Origin: Macrostomum hystrix
Taxonomy: Eukaryota > Platyhelminthes > Macrostomidae
Reading direction: 5' to 3'
DNA length: 64,000 nt
NCBI GenBank assembly: GCA_950097015.1
Contig: CATNEN010000011.1
Location: 5,050,501-5,114,500 of the forward strand
The first letter of the stretch is position 1. Every line of letters starts with the position of its first letter. Made by a program: the position numbers and the translations under genes. This document shows positions 43,640 through 51,652 of the stretch, piece after piece. The notes below the pieces were generated by a model. That model did no database searches and was not told the origin of the DNA. It was given only the letters and a program-made list of their open reading frames with translations.

Positions 43640-44261
43640 GCTTTGCGAAACAGCCATGTCCAGAGACGGCCATGGTGACTGCCCTGAGATATTCTGGGTC
43701 AGTGATGCTGAGGATGAATTTTTAACTGCCTCAGACTTTATATATAATACTTACGTCTTTCTTATTATAAAATATTCGACACCATATGACATAATATTCG
43801 ACATAATGTACCTTAAAAAAATCATTGCTTAAAAAATTGTCATTCATTGTCAAAAAGATTTCCGTTGAATTAGTAATATCATTGTGTATTTTTTTAATAT
43901 GCCAGTGTGTTGTCACTAGTTACCAAGCATTCAGCACCCACATATGTTATTAGATCTTGTGAGTAATAATAGATTCATATTTCACGTATTTTGGCAAAAT
44001 ACTTATAGTTTTTTTGCTGTCTAAATCCGTCACTCGCTACTTAATCGTGAGTACGCAAGTAGTACAGTCTGCTTGGTAAATATCATGCTCTGGCATTCGC
44101 GACTCTGAAATAAATTAATTTGTCTTTTGTTACTTCATATGATGCTAGAAGGATAAATATTTAACAAAAGCAAATACCTTAAGCGATTTCTTAGAGTCAT
44201 AATTTTTTCTAAGAATGTAAAAGAATTGTTGTTCGTTTCCTTTTAATTAGTCCTTAACAAG
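43640..44261. other. AT-rich intergenic
   Basis: One more CAGCCATG pair near 43635-43670 and then AT-rich sequence; no gene seen. Confidence 0.45.
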
Positions 44262-44590
44262 TAGAATTGCCACAGGGGGGTATTCTAAATACCCACATTT
44301 TTCTTTTCTGTATCCCACATTTACAATTAATTGCCGTGAAAATCTAAAACAAAGGATAAAACAACTTCCAGAATCTCAAAACATCGCCATCGTCGAGATA
44401 TTCAACGATTCGCGTCGGCGTGTCTGTTGGCAAAGAACACCAATATAAGCATAGCTTTTTACCTAATATGGATTCGCCATAGAAGTTTATACTTGTATAA
44501 AGCAATGTTGGTTATTCTTGTGACCAGTGTCTAGTTCATCTTAAAGGGCGGGAAATTCTTTTTGATTTGTTGGACTTCGTTATTTTCCTT
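44262..44590 (+). repeat. Dispersed repeat R1, copy 2, with MITE-like left end
   Basis: Starts with GCCACAGGGGGGTATTCTAA next to ATACCCAC, the inverse of the terminus at 14105. It continues with the R1 landmarks ATCGTCGAGATATTCAACGA, CAATATAAGCATAGC and TTGTGACCAG. It ends just before the cyclophilin stop codon. Confidence 0.65.
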
Positions 44591-44613
44591 AACGAATTCG
44601 GTCAAAAGTAACG

Positions 44614-45650
44614 CTAGTTTGGCTGTGCGGTTACTCCGCAGTCCACAATGACCAGCCGTTTAACGGGTGCGCCAGACGGTGAGCCGAGCTTTTCAACGCA
44701 TCGCAGCACGTCCCAGCCGGAGGCCAGCTCGCCGAAGATCACGTGACGCCCGTCAAGCCAAGGACAGGCGGCTAGGGTGACGAGGAACTGAGATCGGTTC
44801 GAATCCGGGCCTAGAGTTGATGGGAGACAGCTGTTTCTTTATCTCCTAAAGTTTCCACTCTATCCGATGAAACAAATTCCAGGATCAAAATCATTGCCAT
44901 CGTCGAGTTATTCAACGAGTCTAGTCGGAGTGCCTGGTGGCAAAACCAAAAATACGGGCATAATTTTTCCGCGGACAAAAAAGCATCACATATAGCCATG
45001 TCGGCTTTTTTACTGTTTTTATTGCCGAATATATAGTTAGTAATCCTTGTCACCAGGTTCTTGGACAGGAATCGCTGAATATCCCGACGGTGCTGACGTC
45101 AGACGGCTTTGAAAGTTATTTCATCGTAAAAATTGCGTGATTCTACTACTGATAATGGCAAATGGCTGTGTACAGCTGTCTAGTCCATGGACTAAGCGGG
45201 GGCCGCCACTCCAATCCCAAAAATGTCCACCCCCAGCTGTTGCTGGTTCTAGGGTTAAGAAATCGAGTCGAACTCCAGACTTCTTGGTCTAAAAATGTCT
45301 CAGCCACCCCGGAGACCCAGACCGGCATTGGCCATGCTGAGCAGTCCCGCTCTGTCGTGCCTCCCAGTCAGGTCCTCGTCTGGAAACTGGCCGCCGTAGA
45401 TGGACCAGCCTCCGGTGCCGTTCCCCGATTGAAAGTCGCCGGCCTGCAGTGCGAAGCCGGGTATGCAGCGGTGAATCCGGCTGCCCCTGTAGCCCCAGCC
45501 GTTCTCCGCGCCTGAGCACAGGCTCAGAAAGTTGCGACAAGTCATTGGCACTCTGTCAGTGTAGAGCCTGAATTCTAGGCGACCGAGTGGTACCGAGTCC
45601 GCTTCTAGGCGTAGGTAACACCAGTTTATTAACTGTTGTTGCTGCTGCAT
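44614..45650 (-). CDS. Cyclophilin-type peptidyl-prolyl cis-trans isomerase
   Basis: Exons are 45650-45323 and 44810-44614. The donor is a weak GTCTGG and the acceptor ACTCTAG; phase 1 on both sides rebuilds LLSMANAG|PDSNRSQFLV, a conserved cyclophilin block. The predicted protein is 174 aa, starting MQQQQQLINW. Catalytic and binding residues can be placed against human CypA: Arg61 (R55), Phe66 (F60), Gln69 (Q63), Trp127 (W121) and His132 (H126). Two binding positions differ: Ala67 for M61 and Leu119 for F113. There is no signal peptide or KDEL, so it should be cytosolic or nuclear. It catalyses proline isomerisation in folding substrates. It stands head to head with regucalcin, and its intron holds a dispersed repeat copy. 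Confidence 0.9.
44838..45130 (+). repeat. Dispersed repeat R1, copy 3 (cyclophilin intron)
   Basis: Shares the R1 order: TCTCCTAAAGTTTCCACTC, CCATCGTCGAGTTATTCAAC, GGGCATAATTTTTCC, CTTGTCACCAGGTTC, AATCGCTGAATATC and GACGTCAGACGGCTTT. It fills more than half of the 512-bp cyclophilin intron, opposite to gene direction. Confidence 0.7.
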
Positions 45651-46531
45651 TCCTGAAATTTTATTACAAAATTCCAATACTTAACTGGACTTTGACAAGC
45701 AATAACTGAAGCAGCCAATATTCGTTACAACAAAAATTACCTTTCTTACCTTGTTTGATTTATATTATAATCAGAACTTTTTCTGCAAAACTACTGCTTC
45801 CAGGAAATGTTATAGGAAGCGGGCGAAATTTCAAACTCTTTTGGTAAAGCTTTAGCTGTAAGAAAATTATATTATGCTCTGAAAGACTATATATACTGTA
45901 AACTGCATGGCTTAAGATTGATATGAGCAAGCAGGAGGGAAGATGGCTGTCAGTTTGGCAAACAAGGTCGCAGCTTCACATGAACCTGTACGCTCGTACG
46001 TCCCGATGAGGATAAGACTTTTGTCAGCGCCTAAGCGTGTACAGTGTTGCCGTAGCAACTGAGTGAAAAACGAGGAGAAATTTTCCGGTCTCTGAACTGT
46101 GTCTTGTAAATTTTGCGAGGTTACAAAGCTTATAATTGATCAAGCCAATTGTTCTTTTATTTTTTGCTGGTAATTCAATTATCTGAGCATTTTTGCATCA
46201 ATGGAGAAAGGCTTTTCATTTTTTAAACACAAAGGGTGTGTTTTGTTTTTAGCAAAAGTATTTCATATTTTATATGCTCTAAGTAGGGTGAAAGGGTTCC
46301 ACTTGAGTTTTATCTATCGGCTTTTTTGAAAGACATTCTTTGTGTGTGGTCTAAGTCACGTGGACGCTTTCTTATTTAATATTCGAGTCAGTTGTCTCAG
46401 TTTTGAGATAACGCCTTGTACCTGGGTACAAATAGAGAGACTAGCCCGGTATTCTCTTAGTCAACTATCAAGAATACCCAACGATTTGATTGCAGATCTT
46501 AATAACGATCCTTCATAGATTGCCATAGACA
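45651..46531. promoter_or_regulatory. Shared upstream region of divergent cyclophilin and regucalcin genes
   Basis: An 880-bp interval between the two start codons, read outward in both directions. No CpG-like island and no clear TATA box; AT-rich with a few GATA and CACGTG-like words. It may hold both promoters, by position only. Confidence 0.35.
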
Positions 46532-49500
46532 ATGTCCGCCTTCAATGTGAGCTGTCTGCTCGACTCCGTGGCCAGTACAGTTGGCGAAGGTCCATTCTGG
46601 GAGCCAATCACTAAGACGCTGTACTTTGTCAGCATCCAAGACGGCCAGGTGCACCTGTGGAGCGAGCCGAACAATTTTCACGACACAATTCAGGTTGGCG
46701 AGAAGGCCGGAGATCATGTCAGCTTTGTGATTCCCTGCCAGTCTGGGGGCTTCCTGGCTGGCCTGAATCGGAGCATTGTACACTGCGACTGGCAGGCTGG
46801 CCAGTTGAACAGGCGCCTACTTCACGAAGTAGATCCCGAGGAGCCCATACGGTGAGTGACGTCATCATCGAGTAGTGCACTTTTAATTTCATTTCCGATT
46901 GTTTGTCGTCATTGGTGGCATTTTGAAGGTAGTTTTATTCCGCTAGTTAAACTGACTTCGTTGTTGCCCAAAATTAGCGCCTGGAAATAAAAAATATTCG
47001 CAAGGTATACAATGCTGTGACTGGAGATTGTGACTGGTCCTAATCGGCCTCCTATAACCTTATAATGCTAGGGCTCTACACACTTAATCTCATTTTTATA
47101 TCTAAGAATATAAAAATACTGCGAGCAGAACCAGTTTGCACACTCTGACGGGGGCTTATATCTATTGCAGTAACTGCTTCTTTTCTAAGTCAGTTCAGGC
47201 CAAGGTGAATTTAGTTAGAAACCAAAGAGTAAACAGAGCAACAGTCGCAGACGAAAGCAGAAGCATGTCCAGTTACAATGTGAGCTGTCTACTCGACTCC
47301 GTGGCCAGTACAATTGGCGAAGGTCCATTCTGGGAGCCAATCACCAAGACGCTGTACTTTGTTAGCGCCTTTGATGGTCAAGTTCAAATTTGGAATGAGC
47401 CGAGTAATTATCGCGACACAATTCAGGTGGGAGATAAACCTGACGATTGCGTCAGCTTTGTGATACCCTGCCAGTCTGGGGGCTTCCTGGCTGGCCTGAA
47501 TAGGAGCATTGTGCACTGCGACTGGCAGGCTGGCCAGTTGAACAGGCGCCTACTTCACGAAGTAGATCCCGAGGAGCCCGTACGGTGAGTGACGACGTCG
47601 CGCGCAAGAATTTCGGCACCGGATTTTCATTACCTTGTTGTAAAAGCTGATGAAGTCAGTAATGAGCCGTCCATCCCGATGGCTTTTGAATTTTAATGTA
47701 TTGTGAAGTCCTCCGTTCAATTGCGCCATTTTCTCTTTTTCTTTGTTTCTTTCATAGGGCATTCTTTGTTTCAATGTCTGTTTTGAAATCTTAACGTATA
47801 GTAACGTCATCCCTTCAATTTATTCTCTCCGATTCGTTTGTAATTCTCACGTAAAGTGACGTCATCAAACCAATGACGCCATGCTCTCCGATTGCTTTGA
47901 AATGCAAACGTAAAGTGACGTCATCTACCCTATGACGTCATTCTCTCTTATTTGCAAAAATCATCCTTTAGTTTTAACGACGCCAAATGCGACCCCGCTG
48001 GACGACTTCTAGCTGGCACAATGAGCCTGGAGAAGGAGGCCGCCGTGCTAATCAAGCCAGGTGTTGGCAGTCTCTTTGGTATGGATCTAGACGGCTCCAT
48101 CAAACGGCTGGACAGTGGCTTCTCGCTAAGCAACGGCCTCGGTTGGCATGGCAACCAGTTTTACTTCACCGACTCCGTTGCTAGGACGATCTACGCCTAC
48201 GACTGGGACGCCGAAGGCTTCAGCGTCTCAAATCGTCGAGTCGCTATCGATTTCTCTAAGCTCCCTGACTCGGAACAGATCGGCGTGCCGGACGGCATGG
48301 CTGTCGACGCCGACGGCCGACTGTGGGTGGCCTGCTTCTTCGGATCGCGGATTCTCTGTCTGGACCCGACCACTGGCCAGGTAGTGAGCCAGATACCGCT
48401 GCCCGTGCCCAATGTCACCTCGTGCTGCTTCGGATCGGACGGAGAGCTGTTTGTCACCACGGCGAATCGGTGGGGCCAGAAACTCGATGCCGCTCCGGTG
48501 CCTCAGGTGCGCGACGTTTTTCTGGCTCTCACCTAGGGTTCGGACTCCAACATAGGTTAGACTTCAGGTGGAAGGTAGACTTCTCAGGTCGTAGGTTAGA
48601 CTTCTCAGGTCGTAGGTTAGACTTCTCAGGTCGTAGGTTAGACTTCTCAGGTCGTAGGTTAGACTTCAGTTGAAAGGGTAGACTTCTCAGGTCGTAGGTT
48701 AGACTTCTCAGGTCGTAGGTTAGACTTCTCAGGTCGTAGGCTAGACTTCTCAGGTCGTAGGTTGTAGACTTCAGGGCATAGGTTGTAGACTTCAGAGTAT
48801 AGGTTTTAGACTTCAGGGCATAGGTTGTAGACTTCAGGGCATAGGTTGTAGACTTCAGGGTGTAGGTTGTAGACTTCAGGGTGTAGGTTGTAGACTTCAG
48901 GGCATAGTTTGTAGACTTTAGGGTGTAGGTTGTAGACTTCAGGGTGTAGGTTGTAGACTTCAGGGCATAGGTTGTAGACTTCAGGGTGTAGGTTGTAGAC
49001 TTCAGGGTGTAGGTTGTAGACTTCAGGGCATAGGTTGTAGACTTCAGGGTGTAGGTTGTAGACTTCAGGGTGTAGGTTGTAGACTTCAGGGTGTAGGTTG
49101 TAGACTTCAGGGCATAGGTTGTAGACTTCAGAGTATAGGTTTTAGACTTCAGGGCATAGGTTGTAGACTTCAGGGCATAGGTTGTAGACTTCAGGGTGTA
49201 GGTTGTAGACTTCAGGGTGTAGGTTGTAGACTTCAGGGCATAGTTTGTAGACTTCAGGGTGTAGGTTGTAGACTTCAGGGTGTAGGTTGTAGACTTCAGG
49301 GCATAGGTTGTAGACTTCAGGGTGTAGGTTGTAGACTTCAGGGTGTAGGTTGTAGACTTCAGGGCATAGTTTGTAGACTTCAGGGTGTAGGTTGTAGACT
49401 TCAGGGTGTAGGTTGTAGACTTCAGGGCATAGGTTGTAGACTTCAGGGTGTAGGTTGTAGACTTCAGGGTGCAGGTTGTACTTGAGGGCGTAGGTTAGAC

Positions 49501-49747
49501 TTCAGGTCGTTAGAATATTTGACTTAATGCGTTGTGGTGATTTTACTTCAGGTAATTAGTTTAAACAGAGTTCAGGTGCTAAGTTAAGTAGACTTCTAAT
49601 CCCAATCGTCCTACGATAGCAAAATCCCATCCAATGGCAATTGTACCATTGCAGGCTGGAAGCGTGTTTCGCGTCACCGGTCTTGACGGAATCCGCGCCA
49701 CACCCAGCGTGATGTACAAGGGTGCCCTGCCTCCGGCCAATGAGTAA
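46532..49747 (+). CDS. Regucalcin / SMP30-type gluconolactonase
   Basis: Exons are 46532-46851 (1a), 47972-48506 and 49655-49747, with an alternative first exon 1b at 47265-47584. All join in frame: the CG|T Arg codon then FNDAKCDPAGR, and later VPQ|AGSVFRVTGLDG. The protein has 315 residues, a six-bladed propeller of the SGL family. Metal ligands are visible: Glu19 in GEGPFW, Asn in SLSNGLGW and Asp in VPDGMAVD; the substrate Arg and Asn of RFND are also present. TSCCFGSDGELFVTTA is the family C-terminal block. Family knowledge: cytosolic Ca/Zn-binding lactonase that hydrolyses sugar lactones. The last intron is a 21-bp minisatellite, and the intron before exon 2 holds CRE motifs. Confidence 0.92.
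47265..47584 (+). CDS. Alternative first exon 1b of regucalcin
   Basis: Has its own ATG, is exactly 320 nt like exon 1a, and has the same phase-2 end (CG) and the same donor text GTGAGTGACG. Protein begins MSSYNVSCLLDSVASTIGEG. It differs from 1a in the middle (SAFDGQVQIWNEPSNYRD against SIQDGQVHLWSEPNNFHD), but the last 130 or so nucleotides are nearly identical. Since each exon has a start codon and both fit exon 2, either two promoters or splicing of 1a past 1b gives two isoforms. Exon 1a cannot be spliced to 1b in frame, because 1b opens with a start rather than an acceptor in phase. Confidence 0.8.
47690..47971. promoter_or_regulatory. Intronic ~60-bp repeats with CRE palindromes TGACGTCA
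   Basis: Four diverged units containing TTTGAAAT..., then ACGTAAAGTGACGTCATC. Perfect TGACGTCA occurs at 47857-47864, 47916-47923 and 47933-47940, and once more at 46857-46864 just after exon 1a. TGACGTCA is the CREB/ATF consensus. Enhancer function is inference. Confidence 0.5.
48548..49510. repeat. Minisatellite, 21-bp unit (GTAGACTTCAGGGTGTAGGT), intronic
   Basis: About 45 copies. The first nine or so are TTAGACTTCTCAGGTCGTAGG; later ones are GTAGACTTCAGGGTGTAGGT plus T and GTAGACTTCAGGGCATAGGT plus T in ordered blocks. It lies in the last intron of regucalcin, between the donor at 48507 and acceptor at 49653-49654. Confidence 0.94.
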
Positions 49748-50117
49748 AACGAGCTGCTGCATAACGTACTACTACTACTACTATAACTACGATGTTAAGT
49801 AGTTATAGCGAGCAACTTTCAGAATGAAATAATTTTCGACTTTTAGCTCTAGAAACTGTAACCAATGTATTAACTATCAGTACGTATAACTTTATATAAA
49901 AAATTTAGTTCCAGTGTTTATCGGATTACTTACTCTGATTCACATTCAAATTAGTCTTTTTACTATAAGTTTGACTAGCTATTGGATCAAATACATTTTT
50001 ACCGAATCCAAATCTTATTCCAAAAAATCCCAATACATTACAGTGATTTTTTACAATATCAGATAGCCTAAAGTTTGTGTAAATCTGTTATACAAGGCAT
50101 TTATTATCATCATCTAT
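49748..50117. other. 3' flank of regucalcin
   Basis: AT-rich, no canonical AATAAA; runs into the SINE at 50118. Confidence 0.45.
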
Positions 50118-50388
50118 TGATGCTGGAGGTCCCTGAGCTCCATTCAGCGGCGAGGCCACGATCATTTGGGGCGCAGTCGCGTAGAGAAGGCTTGGGGGGC
50201 TTGTCGTGCAATTTACGCCCTTGAGGGCCAACCTCCAAGGCACAGTGAGAGTGTACACTGCCTGACGATGAGAAAGTCAGGACCGATGTACACACCTGTG
50301 TGCGTGTGTGCTCAGGAGTCAGCGAAATGTGCAGAATTTTTTCCTGGCAGGCTGTGGGTCTAGTGCCACCAAATGATGTTCTATTACA
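50118..50388 (+). mobile_element. tRNA-derived SINE, copy D (5' truncated)
   Basis: Matches copy B from just before GGTCCCTGAGCTC through GGCGAGGCCACGA, TTGGGGCGCAGTCGCG, GTACACTGCCTGACGATGAG, CTCAGGAGTCAGCGAAATG and GTCTAGTGCCACCAAATGAT. The tRNA A-box head is missing. Confidence 0.75.
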
Positions 50389-50858
50389 AGTATTAACCTA
50401 TCAATGCGTGTCTGTAGCTTTCACTGTCATTTCCACAGTTACTAAAGACCTTGTTGTAAAGTACGCCTTGCTTCGTTTTTATCTAGTTTGTTTTTACAGA
50501 TATGTGAAGGTCACAGATGCAAACTACTAGTTTAACAGTTGAATTCCCTTGTGTAGCACGCATATCAAATGTCAGCGAATGCCTAGCAAAAGTTGAGTGA
50601 CTTGTGTCAATCAAAATTTTTGTAAGCTAGTCCCATGGTTCTCAAAAGTGAAGATGCTCTCACAGTTTTGTATTTTTATATTGCTTTTGTTGCCATATGA
50701 CTGCTATTAAAGGCAGTATTTGAGCACAAAAATTTACGGTGTGTGCTCAACGTAGGACAAAGCTTCATAACCTTAAAGGCCTCTGGGAAAACACACGGAC
50801 CCGCACTCACACATGGGTGGCGCTATTGGCTGCATTTTCTGCAAGAATCTATCGATCG
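50389..50858. other. Intergenic
   Basis: AT-rich, no gene recognised before the proposed exon at 50859. Confidence 0.4.
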
Positions 50859-51581
50859 ATGGATTCCATGCAGGACACGATGAAAACGACGATACCGCAA
50901 GGCAACCTGAAGGTAAATTGTGCTCTGCTTCTGAGGAGAGATGAGACACGAGAGAGATTTGACGGGGTAGAGATGAGACACAGGAGAGATGAGACACAGG
51001 AGAGATGAGACACGGGAGAGATGAGACACGGGAGAAATGAGACACGGGAGAAATGAGACACATGAGAGATTAGACACGGGAGAGATGAGACAGTCGAGCA
51101 CTCATCAATCGAGCACTTAACGGATCTGTCAAATCCAGGTCCCTCGCTGACCTGCCCCCGGGCACTCTGGCTCCTCTGTGGCCACTCGGCATCCAACACT
51201 GGCGTCACTGCCACTAGAAGCAGAAACGGTGGCAAAAAATTCAGCAACCGGAGCAGCCTTCCCGCGGAAATGAATCTCAGCGATCCGTCGCTAAGTCCGT
51301 CAGCAGCGCTTTCTAGGAAAGTTTTTGTAACTCGTCACACCCAGACAATGTCCACTCTGGTTAGCGTTCGACTTCCAGCCATCGTGGCTGTGGGCGGCTG
51401 GGCTCCGGACTTCAACAATCGTAGAAATTATCAGCGACGTAGCCGACAGTTGGAGGCATCGGCAGCGTTGAAGAGCTTGACGCCGACGACTGTAGAGAAG
51501 TCCGCAGCTACGGAGCAGCTGTCGGACACCCCGTCGAGTGCCGAATCGTATTTTACTATCTCGGTGGCTTCGTCAATGTGA
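50859..51581 (+). CDS. Hypothetical two-exon protein, unrecognised
   Basis: The proposed exon 1 is 50859-50912 (MDSMQDTMKTTIPQGNLK, donor GTAAAT; upstream in-frame codons could extend it). The second exon runs from an acceptor near 51097-51117 to the stop at 51581. Exon 2 is GC-rich and open, and contains HSASNTGVTATRSRNGG, VFVTRHTQTMSTLVSVRLP and a C terminus ESYFTISVASSM. An ATTAAA follows about 45 nt after the stop. The intron is a short 16-bp minisatellite. No domain is recognised. An ATG at 51270 could also start a shorter 103-residue protein. Confidence 0.35.
50936..51095. repeat. Minisatellite, 16-bp unit (GAGATGAGACACGGGA)
   Basis: About ten copies of GAGATGAGACACGGGA and variants (ACACAGGA, AAATGAGACAC). 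Clearly the same family as the 15/16-bp array at 2299-3285, in the same orientation. Confidence 0.85.
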
Positions 51582-51652
51582 ACATTACTAATACTGCTTT
51601 TGACTTATGGATTTATGTTTGAGAAATTAAAGTTTTTTGTTTATACATGATA

